Origin: Bog-473 sp963779735
Lineage (GTDB): Bacteria; Actinomycetota; Acidimicrobiia; Acidimicrobiales; RAAP-2
Assembly (NCBI GenBank): GCA_963779735.1
Contig: CAVZZJ010000006.1
Coordinates: 558,001 to 622,000, forward strand
Length of the DNA: 64,000 nucleotides
Direction: 5' to 3'
A program made the position numbers and the translations under genes. The notes beneath the pieces are model-generated. The model had not been told where the DNA came from, made no database searches, and worked only from the letters and a program-made list of their open reading frames with translations. Shown here one piece after another: positions 1 to 9,432 of this stretch. The stretch's first letter is position 1. Each line of letters starts with the position of its first letter.

Positions 1-514
1 GGCCCATGCCAAGAGCAACCCCGTCGAGGTTGGACGGCCAATGGCGGTAAAGGGCTGTCTGGATGCGGTTAGAGAGAAGCATCCCCTCAGTGATCGGTGT
101 GCGGGCCTGCGGTGCAAAACCACTGAGGACCCCGCAACCTAGGAGCCGCCGCGACAGGAAACGAGCGCAGGCCAGTGCGTGAGGGCCACCCGCCGAGTGC
201 CCAATGACCCCGAACCGTTCCAGACCCAAGTGGTAAGCCAGCTGGCTGACATCGTCCGGCCAATCCGAAAGACTTCGGCGTGGGTGATAGGCGCTGTGAC
301 CGTATCCCGGTCGGTCAACTCCGATAACCCGAACTCCACACTTCAGTGCGGTGGCGTGATAGACGGCGAAGTCCGTCCCTCTCCCTGGCGAGCCGTGCAG
401 GGCTATGACGGGGGTTCCACCGGGATCTCCGACTTCCATCCATGCGAGGTCCCGGCGGTCAGCCAGTTGGATCACCCTCGTCTCGGGAAGTGATCTCATC
501 CCGTGCTCGTCCAT
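1..514 (-). CDS. alpha/beta-fold hydrolase, C-terminus beyond window edge
   Basis: The minus strand is open from an ATG at 514 (alternative in-frame ATG at 499) to base 1, so the 3' end lies outside the window. The translation has the oxyanion-hole motif HGSPG near residue 40 followed by the nucleophile elbow GHSAGG (Ser nucleophile), the hallmark of alpha/beta hydrolases. The catalytic Asp and His would lie in the missing part. The substrate cannot be told. No stop interrupts the 171 visible codons. Confidence 0.8.
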   Translation of the reverse strand, partial: MDEHGMRSLPETRVIQLADRRDLAWMEVGDPGGTPVIALHGSPGRGTDFAVYHATALKCGVRVIGVDRPGYGHSAYHPRRSLSDWPDDVSQLAYHLGLERFGVIGHSAGGPHALACARFLSRRLLGCGVLSGFAPQARTPITEGMLLSNRIQTALYRHWPSNLDGVALGMG

Positions 515-550
515 TGCACCACTATTCCACCCGTAGTGTCGCGAGCACCT

Positions 551-1050
551 CTACCTGCGGGTGGCCGCGACCTGCCATGCCAGGGCTCCGGCGGGGTCCC
601 AGGTGAGGTCGCTGAAGCAGAGCATGTGATAGCGACCACCCTGCGGGACTACTTCAGCCAGGCTGCCAACGTAGCGCTCGCGCTTGCCGTCATCGAGGAC
701 GTGGAAGAGACCGCAGTCGAGGACGGTGTCGAACTGCTCACCGAGATCAACGAGGCGAAGGGCATCTGCGACGACGAAGCGCACGTCCACGCCTCGTTCG
801 GTCACCTTCGTCTTGGCCAGCTCGATGGCCCGTACCGACATGTCGACCCTAACCGCTTCGTAGCCCAGTGACGCCGCCATAAGAGCGTGCTCGCCGGTGC
901 CACAACCGACATCGAGCAACCGACCAGGTCCCCTGCCGTGGCCAGGTGGTCGAAAGCTGGCTGGGTCGCCCGATGTCTCACGCTGGGGTACCGACCGCGT
1001 AGATGGCATCGAAGTCGTGGGGTGGATGGCGTTTGCGACCTTCGGGAGGA
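551..1050 (-). pseudogene. class I SAM-dependent methyltransferase, decayed
   Basis: The C-terminal two thirds read as a class I methyltransferase with motif I LLDVGCGTGEH, an acidic motif II region and the later FDTVLDCGLFH strand. The expected N-terminal part is spread over two other frames: FDAIYAVGTPA is followed by a TGA at 978-980 where this family has a Trp (PPWDIG), then QPAFDHLATAGDLVG lies in a further frame. At least one nonsense codon and two frameshifts are therefore present, and the C-terminus also ends abruptly. It is not expected to make an active enzyme unless the sequence has errors. Confidence 0.75.
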
Positions 1051-1436
1051 GGTGAGGCACAGCCAGTCCCGGGGGAATGTTAGGTCTGGGAGGGTCATGC
1101 GGTGACATGCCCCCGAACGGGTCGGGCTGCGTCCAGTCTCCTCGCCGCGGGATAGCCCAGACTCTCAGCCGGGCTCGGGGAGTGGCTACGCCCCGTACAC
1201 CATGGGGACACCTCAATCCGGTATCCGCTGATCTCGTCGCGGTTGCGTCATCGGTCCAACGCCGCTCGCGAAAAAGCAGCACCCACGGTCAACCGACGGT
1301 CTATGACGGCTAGTGATCCTGCGATTCGACCAGCTCCCTGTCCTCCCCCAGCAACCCGGCAGCGCGGCCGTTACGATGGTGAGAGCATTCATGCCGGGTC
1401 CGCCGTTGGCAGGCCCACAGATGGGAGTTGATGGCC
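1051..1436. other. no gene recognised
   Basis: Open frames here overlap on both strands and none resembles a protein. No strong hairpin or repeat was noticed. The last bases hold the GGGAG ribosome-binding site of the next gene. Confidence 0.4.
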
Positions 1437-1709
1437 ATGCCGAAGTACGTCATCGAGCGGGACCTGCCGGGCGCGGGAAAGCTGTCGGCGGAGGAGTTGC
1501 GGTCGATCAGCCAGCAGTCCAACAAAGTGCTCGCGGACCTAGGACCGAGCATCCATTGGCTCACTAGCTATGTCACCGACGACAAGATCTACTGCGTCTA
1601 CGTCGCACCGGACAAGGACATCATAGCGGAGCACGCGCGCTGCGGTGGGTTCCCGGCAACCGTCATTACCGAAGTGGCGGCAGTGATCGACCCGTCGACC
1701 GGAGACTGA
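1437..1709 (+). CDS. DUF4242 (nickel-binding SCO4226-like) protein
   Basis: A 90-residue protein starting MPKYVIERDLPGAG, the typical start of DUF4242 proteins, with a conserved core ending near the HARCGGFP segment. SCO4226 of Streptomyces, a family member, binds nickel; that the same holds here is inference. The ATG at 1437 has GGGAG nine bases upstream; the ATG at 1431 would leave only three. It stands alone, flanked by non-coding DNA and a decayed methyltransferase. Confidence 0.75.
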   Translation: MPKYVIERDLPGAGKLSAEELRSISQQSNKVLADLGPSIHWLTSYVTDDKIYCVYVAPDKDIIAEHARCGGFPATVITEVAAVIDPSTGD

Positions 1710-2015
1710 AGGTACGTGCTGCCCGGAGCGGAGCGCTGAGCGAGCCACAAGATGAGTCTGGAGGTGGAGGACCGAGACTATGGTCGGGTCCGACTGCGCC
1801 CCCGCATTTCTTGAGGTGTTCGACGACGACGAATGAGCGCTCGTCAGTGACTGGCCCAGCACGCCGGGAAGTGGGCGTGGCCGTTCGGCACCATGGTGGC
1901 ACGCGATTCCGGGGGAATCGGCATCTGCCGATGGAGAGAATGCGACGGTCTACGAGGCATGAGGCCGTGGTTGGTGGTACCTGTGTCGGTGGTAGACGAC
2001 GAGAAACTCGCTCCC
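1710..2015. other. no gene recognised
   Basis: About 300 bases between the DUF4242 gene and the 3' end of the propeller gene. Short open frames on both strands show no protein-like composition. Confidence 0.4.
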
Positions 2016-2741
2016 TTAGGCTGCCGATCCGTAGAACTGGCTCGACCCAAAGTCGAAGATTCCACCATCGGAGGCCACGAGGCGATACCCCGAGCCCGAT
2101 CGCGCTGCCTCCATGCCCACGATTGGCCTGTTGAGCACGATGCTGCCGGTCGAACCGAAGAAGGGCGCGTTGAACGAGAAGATGCCTCCGTCAGATGCCA
2201 CCAACCAGTACCCCTCAGTGGCGGGATCGACGGCCATCCCCACTACGGGCTTGTTCAGTTTTAGGCTTCCCGTGGAGCCATAAAATTGGGCATTGCCGAA
2301 GGTGAAGATCCCCCCGTCCGCGGCCACCAACCAGTACCCGCCCCCGTCGGGCGTGGACGCCATCCCCACTACGGGCTTGTTCAGGTGCATTGCACCCGTC
2401 GAACCGTAGAACTGGGCATCACCAAAGCTGAATACGCCGCCATCCGAGGCGACCAGCCAGTAGCCGTGACCACTCGCTGTCGCTGCGATGCCGACGATCG
2501 GTTGGTTAAGCTTGAGACTTCCCGTCGATCCAAAGAACCCGGCGTCCCCAAACGTAAAGACTCCTCCGTCGGCGGCGACCAGCCAGTAACCGTGACCGCT
2601 CGGAGTCACGGCCATGCCTACGATTGGCTGGTTAAGAGGAGCGTCCGCCGTCGAGCCGAAGAACCCGGCGTCACCGTAATTCCACACACCTCCGGCTTGG
2701 GTGACGAGCCAGTATCCCCGATCACTTGAGGCAGTCGCCAT
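2016..2741 (-). pseudogene. C-terminal GYWLV-repeat propeller half of a frameshifted secreted protein
   Basis: This 241-residue frame holds five to six copies of a roughly 47-residue repeat of the form GYWLVAxDGGxFxFGDAxFYGST...LNxPxVGM, as found in secreted propeller-like proteins of Acidimicrobiia. It begins inside the repeat phrase (STGSFVGMATASSDRGYW reads upstream of the nominal Met), so it is not a natural N-terminus. The gene just upstream on the same strand ends in another frame over the same bases. The simplest reading is one protein broken by an indel near 2745-2790. The function of the repeat is unknown; a cell-surface or extracellular role is inferred from the signal peptide of the first half. 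Confidence 0.65.
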
Positions 2742-3915
2742 TCCAACGAACGAACCAGTCGACGCGCGCTCGAATTAGGGGAGAAGCTCCAACTCCTCCC
2801 TGGGCAGTTGGCTCAACGAGACCCACGGCGACGCAACTTGCAGATGTGCACGAGACAGTTTGGGGGTATGAGGTGGCGCCCAAAGTCTCGGGGGACAGTT
2901 GGACCATCCTCCATGTCGAACCTGACTCGACCACCGGGACGGAGTCATCTATTCCAGAGCAGGAAGAATTCGACGTGCATGAGAGGGCAGTGAGAGTCGA
3001 CGTGAAGGGCGGTGTGCTTGGTGTCCAGGTCGATCCCGACAACGTCTCGACAAGACCTTGGTAGACAGGAGCTGGATCTTCGGGGTCACCGTTTTGCCCG
3101 GCGTAGTAGTACCCCACCACCACGCACTGTGATGTCGACGAGCACGAGACCCCCGTGAAGGTCACGCCTCTCGCGATGGTATTGGTCAGGGGAAGGCTGA
3201 CCTGGGACCACGATGAACCGTTGTACGCCAACGTCACAGGAGGGCCTAACGCCTCTCCAGAACCAACCGCAATGCAGAAGGTCGGCGAAGCGCACGACAC
3301 GCTGGCAAGCTGACCGCCAAGTGGGGAGAGCCCGCTGGACGTCCAGGACGTGCCATTAAAGGTTACGATGTCGGGTTGCAGGCTATTGGTGTAGTAGCCG
3401 ACCGCGACACACCAGGTTGCCGAGGTGCACGAGACGCTCGACAGTACAGTCGGAGTCGGTCCGGGTCCGAATGATGTGGTCGGTGTCCACGCCGATCCCG
3501 AGAGTGTTTCCGCGAACCCCGCGCTCCCAGCTGTTCCAACCGCCACACATGCCACGTTGGAACTACACGATACCGAATTCAAGGTGGCCGAAGTCCCGTT
3601 CGCAACGCCCGGTGGAAGCGGAAGTGGTGTCAAGGTCCACTGTGATCCCGACAATGACCCGATAAGGGGGAACGCCTCGGGATTGGGTGATCCGACGACG
3701 TACGACCCCACCGCGATGCATGATGTGGCGGAAACGCAGGAGACACCGTTGAACTGCGCACCCGACCAGCTGCTCGGCCACGACAAGCTCTTCTGTGTCC
3801 ACGTTGGCGTGGCGGAATCGGCAGACGAGGCAGTCGCCACGCCGCCGACCATACCGCCCATGAGAGACAGGCCGAGGCACAGGAGGACAACTCCACGGGC
3901 CAGTTTCGTTCGCAT
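2722..3915 (-). CDS. secreted SCTSAxxCVAVG-repeat propeller protein, N-terminal half
   Basis: The protein starts MRTKLARG with a long hydrophobic core and a small-residue cleavage region (GVATASSA), a clear Sec signal peptide. It continues with about seven repeats of a Cys-containing phrase (VSCxSxTxCVAVG ... SGSxWTxxxLP). The ATG at 3915 has CAGG about nine bases upstream; further in-frame starts lie at 3921, 3924 and 3948. Its last 20 codons are in the wrong frame for the GYWLV repeats that follow, indicating a frameshift at the junction. As read here it would give a truncated exported protein. Function unknown. Confidence 0.7.
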   Translation of the reverse strand: MRTKLARGVVLLCLGLSLMGGMVGGVATASSADSATPTWTQKSLSWPSSWSGAQFNGVSCVSATSCIAVGSYVVGSPNPEAFPLIGSLSGSQWTLTPLPLPPGVANGTSATLNSVSCSSNVACVAVGTAGSAGFAETLSGSAWTPTTSFGPGPTPTVLSSVSCTSATWCVAVGYYTNSLQPDIVTFNGTSWTSSGLSPLGGQLASVSCASPTFCIAVGSGEALGPPVTLAYNGSSWSQVSLPLTNTIARGVTFTGVSCSSTSQCVVVGYYYAGQNGDPEDPAPVYQGLVETLSGSTWTPSTPPFTSTLTALSCTSNSSCSGIDDSVPVVESGSTWRMVQLSPETLGATSYPQTVSCTSASCVAVGLVEPTAQGGVGASPLIRARVDWFVRWNGDCLK

Positions 3916-4041
3916 GATCATCATCCTGACGGGCACACCAGATGACACATAGGGGCAAAGGTCTCCCTATGTGTAGGCAAGAATGCCTATTCTCGATTCA
4001 GCAGGGGCACGGTCAGATCGGATCGTCTAAGGGTGAACAAG

Positions 4042-4560
4042 TCACGCCACCACCCCGATTTGGAATGCAAGTCGAGTGAGTTCGGCACGTCGGCGGAGCC
4101 CTGTCTTGTCACTGATCCGGTCTAAGTGTGAGCGTACGGTGCTGGCGCTGATGAACAGGCGCTCACCGATCTCCTTATCAGTGAGGCCCTGGGCGATCAG
4201 CGCAAGAATCTGGAGTTCCCTTGCAGAGAGGTCAGGCTTCTTGTCGAGAGCGCCTGTTTCCGCCTCGGTCGCATTGGCGTCCTCGTCTGCGAGGTACACA
4301 ATCGCGGTGGCGCCGAGCTGGATGCGATCGCCGTCTCGTAGCGGATGCTCCTGTATGCGCCGTTGGTTCACTTTGGTGCCATTGCTGCTCCCGAGGTCTT
4401 GGAGAATCCACTGCCCTCCGCGTTGATGAAACTCGGCATGTGAGCGGGAGACCTTGGGATCGCCAAGAAGAACGACGTCGTTGCCGGGGTCTCGCCCGAT
4501 AGTCACGGAGTCTCCCTTCAAATTCCGGCGCTCACCGCCCGGCAATTCGATGCAAGCCAC
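4042..4560 (-). CDS. FHA domain - LuxR-type HTH protein
   Basis: A 172-residue two-domain protein. Residues 1-85 form an FHA domain, with SVTIGRDPGNDVVL, then VSRSHAEF and LGSSNGTKVN, the residues that bind phosphothreonine peptides. Residues 110-165 form a GerE/LuxR helix-turn-helix (SARELQILALIAQGLTDKEI ... STVRSHL). No receiver domain is present. It is divergent from the Ser/Thr kinase 61 bases away, so a plausible model is that the kinase creates the phosphothreonine ligand or phosphorylates this protein, which then alters transcription. That link is inference from position and domain logic. Confidence 0.85.
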   Translation of the reverse strand: MACIELPGGERRNLKGDSVTIGRDPGNDVVLLGDPKVSRSHAEFHQRGGQWILQDLGSSNGTKVNQRRIQEHPLRDGDRIQLGATAIVYLADEDANATEAETGALDKKPDLSARELQILALIAQGLTDKEIGERLFISASTVRSHLDRISDKTGLRRRAELTRLAFQIGVVA

Positions 4561-4621
4561 AAGGCCAGTCTAAAGCCTGGGGTGATCCTCCGACGAGATT
4601 CGGTGTCAGTAGTGTTAGATC
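4561..4621. promoter_or_regulatory. divergent intergenic region between FHA-LuxR gene and kinase
   Basis: Only 61 bases separate the two start codons, so both promoters and 5' leaders must overlap here. No convincing -35/-10 pair could be fixed by eye. A shared region suggests that the pair is co-regulated. Confidence 0.35.
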
Positions 4622-6154
4622 GTGGCGCAGCTGGGCCAGTACCCGTCGACACTGAATGACCGCTACCGCCTCTTGGGGGTCCTCGGCTCAGGAGCTATGG
4701 GAGTCGTTTGGCGCGCCTACGACCAATCCCTCCAGCGCCAGGTGGCTTGTAAAGTCCTCTCGGGCTCTATCGGTCACGACCCGCTGCTCCAGAAGCGGTT
4801 CCGTCGAGAGGCCCACCACATCGCATCGCTCTCGCATCCGAACATCGTCATGGTGTATGACGCGGGCACCGATGGAGACTTCGCCTACATCGTGATGGAG
4901 TACGTGAGGGGCGCCTCTCTGCGCCAGGTGCTCATGTCGGACGGAGTGCTCCCGGTGCAGGTCACTGCCGCTCTGGCCGTCGATGTTCTTGCCGCGCTGG
5001 GGCATGCGCACGAGCGAGGCATTGTGCACCGTGACGTAAAGCCTGCCAATCTTCTGGTCCAGTTCGGCGGAGACACCAAAGTGGCTGACTTCGGCATCTC
5101 CAAGTCCTTTGGCGAGATGACCGAACTGACGGCAGAGGGTGCTTTTGTCGGTACGTCTAGCTATGCCTCTCCCGAGCAGCTCTCGGATCTCGCCATCGGA
5201 CCGTCATCTGACCTGTACTCGTTGGGCTGCGTCCTTTACCAATGCCTGATCGGATCACCGCCCTACGCCGCCGATCACACCGAGCACCAAATGCTGAAAC
5301 AGCGATTTGCCGATCCGCCATCCGTGGCGGACTTTCCGTCCGACACACCCCCCGCACTTGCTCAGGGCATTGTTCGCGCTTTGGCGAAAGACCCATTGGA
5401 GCGGTTCAGCGGCGCTGCCGAGATGCGCTCCGTGTTTCTCTCCTACGCGTCTCACGAGGCACTCCACAAAATCGCATTTCGACCGAAGCTTGACCGGGAT
5501 CGAGAACCAACCGAGCGGACTGAGTCAGAAGACACTCCGGTTCTGCCGAACCGACCGAAGTCAGCCGCGACCGGTCGCGTCGCTGGACAACGTGTGACAT
5601 CGGCAGTCGCCGCGGGTTCCAAGCGGTTTCGACGCAGGGTGATCGAGGTGACCACTGTCGCGAGCTTGGTGCTCTTGGCAACCGCCTTGATCTGGGTCTC
5701 AATCAGCGGCGGGACAGGTGGAACAGCGGGACACACCTCGTCCCTGGGCTCTGGTGGATTCCTTGAACCGGGGCACTCCATCGAGTCGGCCAACGGCCAT
5801 TTCACTGTCGTCATGCAATTGGACGGGAACCTGGTTGAATACGCGATGCCCAAGAAGCTCGTGCAGTGGCAGAGTGGCACGAGCGGAAACTTCAACGCAT
5901 ACGTGGTCATGCAGACCGACGGCAATCTGGTGGTCTATCCGAAGGGCAAGACAGCTCCTGCTCCCGGTCAGCCGACAAGCGCTCTGTGGAACTCTGGGAC
6001 CTATGGACATCCAGGGTCATCCACTATGTTGTTGAACAGCGGTGAATTCGTGGTGCGAGCAGATGGTACCCACGCCGTCTTGTGGGAGGAGCCTTCTAAC
6101 GTTTCGGTTGGTTTACATGGCTCGGTGGGCACAGCCGGATCAGACCGCGGGTGA
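4622..6154 (+). CDS. membrane Ser/Thr protein kinase with extracellular bulb-lectin-like domain
   Basis: A 510-residue PknB-type kinase. Visible elements are the Gly loop GSGAMG (22-27), the ATP-binding Lys44 in VACKVL, HRDVKPAN (136-143), DFGIS (156-160) and SPE (183-185), so all catalytic residues are present. A basic juxtamembrane stretch leads to one transmembrane segment near 346-366. The outer part (about 385-500) has three repeats of the form MQxDGNLVxY ... LWNSGT, typical of B-lectin (mannose-binding bulb lectin) domains, and could sense a sugar or wall component. The GTG start at 4622 is the only one upstream of the kinase fold. Confidence 0.88.
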   Translation: MAQLGQYPSTLNDRYRLLGVLGSGAMGVVWRAYDQSLQRQVACKVLSGSIGHDPLLQKRFRREAHHIASLSHPNIVMVYDAGTDGDFAYIVMEYVRGASLRQVLMSDGVLPVQVTAALAVDVLAALGHAHERGIVHRDVKPANLLVQFGGDTKVADFGISKSFGEMTELTAEGAFVGTSSYASPEQLSDLAIGPSSDLYSLGCVLYQCLIGSPPYAADHTEHQMLKQRFADPPSVADFPSDTPPALAQGIVRALAKDPLERFSGAAEMRSVFLSYASHEALHKIAFRPKLDRDREPTERTESEDTPVLPNRPKSAATGRVAGQRVTSAVAAGSKRFRRRVIEVTTVASLVLLATALIWVSISGGTGGTAGHTSSLGSGGFLEPGHSIESANGHFTVVMQLDGNLVEYAMPKKLVQWQSGTSGNFNAYVVMQTDGNLVVYPKGKTAPAPGQPTSALWNSGTYGHPGSSTMLLNSGEFVVRADGTHAVLWEEPSNVSVGLHGSVGTAGSDRG

Positions 6155-6226
6155 TTTCGTTAAGCTGACCCCATCTGGGAGGCTCCCTGAGGGTGTCACT
6201 GGAGTTTGCCCAGGACAAGGTTTCGG

Positions 6227-6355
6227 TCATGGCCTCTGCGGTCCTATCCCAGCGGAGACAAGCCAGACGCCCAACCCCATAGCAGCAAAGATGGAAAGCA
6301 CAACCAGCCACCGAAGAGTGCGCCAGATGTCACGTCGGTAGTGGTGATGCTGCAT
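6227..6355 (-). CDS. 42-residue single-pass membrane protein
   Basis: A short frame starting MQHHHYRRDIWRTLRW followed by about 20 hydrophobic residues (LVVLSIFAAMGLGVWLVSAG). A strong Shine-Dalgarno AGGAGG stands 11 bases before the ATG at 6355, which is the main support. A positive, His-rich N-terminus and one helix suggest N-in topology. No family recognised. Confidence 0.55.
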   Translation of the reverse strand: MQHHHYRRDIWRTLRWLVVLSIFAAMGLGVWLVSAGIGPQRP

Positions 6356-6413
6356 GGCTCGGCCAACCTCCTAAGCCGGGACGGTGGGACGCTCGGCCCA
6401 AGCGTGATGGTGG

Positions 6414-6628
6414 CTATGCCGCACGCTCTTTGACCTCATCAAGCGTCCGAGGCCGGATTGACCTCGTAATCTCGGGCATAGCGCGTACTCGGTCGTACAT
6501 GGTTCGCTCATAGATGCGACCTCGGTCCTGATGCCTAACACGGCGGCGCACTGGCACTGGCCGTAACAGGGTTCGTCTTCGCCGAGAAATGCAGCGATCA
6601 GCTCAGCGTGAATATGGGCGGTGCTCAT
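6414..6628 (-). pseudogene. small orphan gene, probably frameshifted
   Basis: From the ATG at 6628 (AAAGGA just upstream) the frame gives MSTAHIHAELIAAFLGED and stays plausible to about residue 29. A second frame then gives protein-like sequence, RTMYDRVRAMPEITR, ending in TLDEVKERAA and a stop at 6414. One indel near 6540 would join them. The family is not recognised. Confidence 0.35.
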
Positions 6629-6994
6629 TCGGTCCTTTCGGCTGAGTGCCGCGACGCGTCGATATTTGGGCGTATCTTTCTAAGCATTCCCACCGTATGG
6701 GGTCAGCGGGCTCCCGCACTAGAGGAATAAGTCCCGTCACGTACTGGGCACAAAGTCCTATCTATGGAGAACAGTGCCACCCGAGCGAGTGCACAGGGGG
6801 GACTGTCCAGGTCCGTGCCGGAGGATTCGACGCCATTCACCTCGCTACCAATGGGGCGGGTGGCATTCTCTACGCCATCGGTCTGGTGGAGATGCCCCTC
6901 CAAGAGATGCGGGGATGGAGTCCGCCTCCAGCGCTAACGATCGCCCTGGGTGTGCGGTCACCTCGCCGTCGATGGCAAAGCCGCCTCAGTCCAC
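6629..6994. other. no gene recognised
   Basis: A stretch of 366 bases upstream of the small gene and beyond the 3' end of the methyltransferase. A plus-strand open frame from 6646 exists, but its composition is not protein-like and it overlaps the next gene. Confidence 0.4.
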
Positions 6995-7552
6995 TCAGAA
7001 GATAAGGGGCACGAGCATCTTGGTCGAGCGCTTGTACATCGGGTAGGTGTCGGGGAACTGCTTGGTCAAGTAGCGCTCCTCGACGGTCGCGCTGTAGACG
7101 AAATAGATCCCGGCCAGTACCATGGCGACGAGCCATAGCCAGTTCAACGCCACCGCGGTGCCGACACCCGCGAGCAGGATGCCAGAGTAGATGGGGTGGC
7201 GGACCAGGCGGTAGGGGCCGCTGGTCACCAGCTCCGGTTCGTCCTTCTGCGACATCGGCGTGCCCCAGTTGCGCCCGATGTGTAGGCGAGCCCAGATCGC
7301 GAACCCCAGCCCGAGCGCGAAGAGGAAGAGCCCGAGACCAGCGCGCCATGGATCAGAGTTGAGGGCGCCGCCTCGGAGGGCTCCTACGCGGAGCAAGAGG
7401 ATCGCCAAGACGACGACCGTCGCCCTGATGCGCAGTTCGTGGGACCAAGAGACGCGGCCCCTCTTCATGGAGAAGGCTGCCAAGAGCCAGTAGATCCAGA
7501 ACGCAGCCCATCCGATGGCGAAGACGAGTTCGACCGCGTGCATGCGACTCAT
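6995..7552 (-). CDS. isoprenylcysteine carboxyl methyltransferase (ICMT/PEMT-type) family membrane protein
   Basis: A 185-residue integral membrane protein with four to five hydrophobic segments. The C-terminal half carries the family signature: RNWG, then LVTSGPYRLVRHPIYSG, then EERYLTKQFPDTYPMYK. These residues bind SAM and form the active site in ICMT-like methyltransferases. Bacterial members methylate diverse substrates, and the substrate here is unknown. It overlaps the preceding small gene by four bases (ATGA), implying coupled translation. Confidence 0.85.
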   Translation of the reverse strand: MSRMHAVELVFAIGWAAFWIYWLLAAFSMKRGRVSWSHELRIRATVVVLAILLLRVGALRGGALNSDPWRAGLGLFLFALGLGFAIWARLHIGRNWGTPMSQKDEPELVTSGPYRLVRHPIYSGILLAGVGTAVALNWLWLVAMVLAGIYFVYSATVEERYLTKQFPDTYPMYKRSTKMLVPLIF

Positions 7553-7755
7553 ACTTCCACTAGTAGGAGGCGGTCGGTGACGAGGTGCTCAGGGTCGGGG
7601 ATCTCGACCGGAGCGGACGACATGCGCTGGCCGGGGATGCGGGTGCAACGTGAAGCCACTTGAATCTCGACCACGAACCACAGAACAAGCGCGATCTTGA
7701 CCACGGTGGCCGTTATGGTTCGCCGCCGAGATCGGGCGCGGCACACGGAGTCCAC
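7549..7755 (-). CDS. small putative membrane protein upstream of the ICMT-like gene
   Basis: A 68-residue frame from a GTG at 7755 with basic residues, one hydrophobic helix (ITATVVKIALVLWFVVEI) and a polar tail. Its TGA overlaps the ATG of the next gene in an ATGA, the best argument that it is real. No family recognised and no strong ribosome-binding site was seen. Confidence 0.4.
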   Translation of the reverse strand: MDSVCRARSRRRTITATVVKIALVLWFVVEIQVASRCTRIPGQRMSSAPVEIPDPEHLVTDRLLLVEV

Positions 7756-7896
7756 GGGAGACCCCCGTGCAACCCTCCGGCCCCCGACGTTGGGAAACCG
7801 TTGGGAAAGGGTTAGGAAGGAGTTGGTTTGTCATTCGTAGCGTAGGTCCGACGCCTAGCCGTACCCACTACAGCCTCGTCCATTGGTAGGAGCACG

Positions 7897-9276
7897 ATGC
7901 GCATTTGGAATCGACGCAATGGTCTATTCGCGCTCAGTGCGACCGTCATCTTGGTGTCCCTTGCTGGTCTTGGGATGGAAGGCAGACCGGCAGGGGCCGC
8001 TGCCGCCGCTTCGGCTGGGTCTCTTGATGTTGTGGGTGGACCGATCGCTGTCGGGTCTATCGCAGTGGTGATCAGCGTCAATAGCGCTCACGATCTTCTT
8101 CTGAGCGGCGTTGATCCGGTTAGCGACATCATCGTGTGGCAGCGCCCCTACTCCGCCTCGGACGTGACTCCGGGTGTTGCCCTGACCCCGGTCGCGGTCG
8201 GCAATACGGTGATTGACCTCTCTCCGGTGGGAACCGCGGCGAACCCAATCGTCACGATCTCTGGCATCGACGCGGTGACGGGGTCGGTGCTGTGGCACCT
8301 TCCGGGAGGCTTCGATCTCTCGGACAACCCATCGGTCTGCGCCAGCAATCAGGACTTTTGCGTGACTGCCTACAGCTCGGGCAACTCGACTTCCCTCGTT
8401 GTCATTAACCCGACGACTGGGCAGCCCGAGGCCCTGATCAATGGACCCGAAAGGGCAATAGGAACCGATCTCTATGAGACTGACGCATCGACTCCCACCT
8501 TCGCGCAGATGTCTCCGACTGGTTCCATCGCCTGGACCAAGACCGTCGCTTCGTTGTTCGGACCGGGCTATGACCCCAATAATGGATGGAATATCACAGC
8601 CGTCGGCAATCTAAACGTCGGCTCGGTGGGGCCGAATCCAGTCGGCAAGACCATCGACATGGGTGTCGTCAAAACAGAGGGATTTGGCACGACGACGGGT
8701 ACCATGCTGTGGAGCACTCCGGGTGCCTATCAGTGCATGGGGCCGCTTGCCTTTCTCACCTCGCAGGTCACATGCCAATACGTGGGAACGTTCCGGGAAC
8801 CAACTCGCGTTGGCCAGTATCCATCGCTGCATGACGTGACCTTGAAACTAGCCGGGTTCAACCCGACTTCGGGAGCGGTAACCTGGACCGTTCCCGTCAG
8901 CGATGTCGCCTCTTTAACCTTTGGGAATGGGGTTAGCTTTCTCGATGGCACTGAGGTAGCTGTTCGCTTGATGAGCGGCAACACGGCTCTGCTGAATACC
9001 GCAACTGGAGCTACGTCGCCCCTGACCAAAGGACAGGCACTCTGGTGCGAAAAGAACCCTATTTACAAGGTCAATGTTCCTAAGGGCACGGAAGGTGGCG
9101 GGGAGCGCGCCAGCGAGCCCGTCTACTTCCCCTGCACATCAAACGGCAAGGCTTTGTCGAAGTTGCCCGCGGCCTTTCCCAGCAGCGTCGGAGCGACCAT
9201 AAACGGGGTGTTCATCTGGCCGTCGCCAAATGGTCTTCGAACTCACGTAGTAGGTCAGCCCCAGTCGATCGCGTAA
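7897..9276 (+). CDS. secreted PQQ-like beta-propeller protein
   Basis: A 459-residue protein with a signal peptide (RRNGLFALSATVILVSLAGL ... AGAAAA) and AGGAG five bases before the ATG. The mature part repeats strands of the type DxVSDIIVWQRP, DAVTGSVLWHLPG, NPTSGAVTWTVP, resembling outer-surface propellers with pyrroloquinoline-quinone-like repeats. No catalytic signature is visible; a structural or binding role outside the cell is the likely guess. Confidence 0.6.
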   Translation: MRIWNRRNGLFALSATVILVSLAGLGMEGRPAGAAAAASAGSLDVVGGPIAVGSIAVVISVNSAHDLLLSGVDPVSDIIVWQRPYSASDVTPGVALTPVAVGNTVIDLSPVGTAANPIVTISGIDAVTGSVLWHLPGGFDLSDNPSVCASNQDFCVTAYSSGNSTSLVVINPTTGQPEALINGPERAIGTDLYETDASTPTFAQMSPTGSIAWTKTVASLFGPGYDPNNGWNITAVGNLNVGSVGPNPVGKTIDMGVVKTEGFGTTTGTMLWSTPGAYQCMGPLAFLTSQVTCQYVGTFREPTRVGQYPSLHDVTLKLAGFNPTSGAVTWTVPVSDVASLTFGNGVSFLDGTEVAVRLMSGNTALLNTATGATSPLTKGQALWCEKNPIYKVNVPKGTEGGGERASEPVYFPCTSNGKALSKLPAAFPSSVGATINGVFIWPSPNGLRTHVVGQPQSIA

Positions 9277-9432
9277 TCGGCTCCCACTGGTGCCGCTTCA
9301 AGGGTCACCCCGACATGCGCCAAGGACCGACCGTCGGGGTCGCATCGGGTGTCCCACTGGGGTGGGGCAGGTCCTAAGCGTCGCGACCGGGCCACTTACT
9401 CCGCCCGGTCACCCCGCCAGTAGCCTTGACGC

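Noticed and set aside
6646..7005. A 119-codon plus-strand frame
   Set aside because: No protein-like pattern, no ribosome-binding site, and it runs into the opposite-strand ICMT-like gene.
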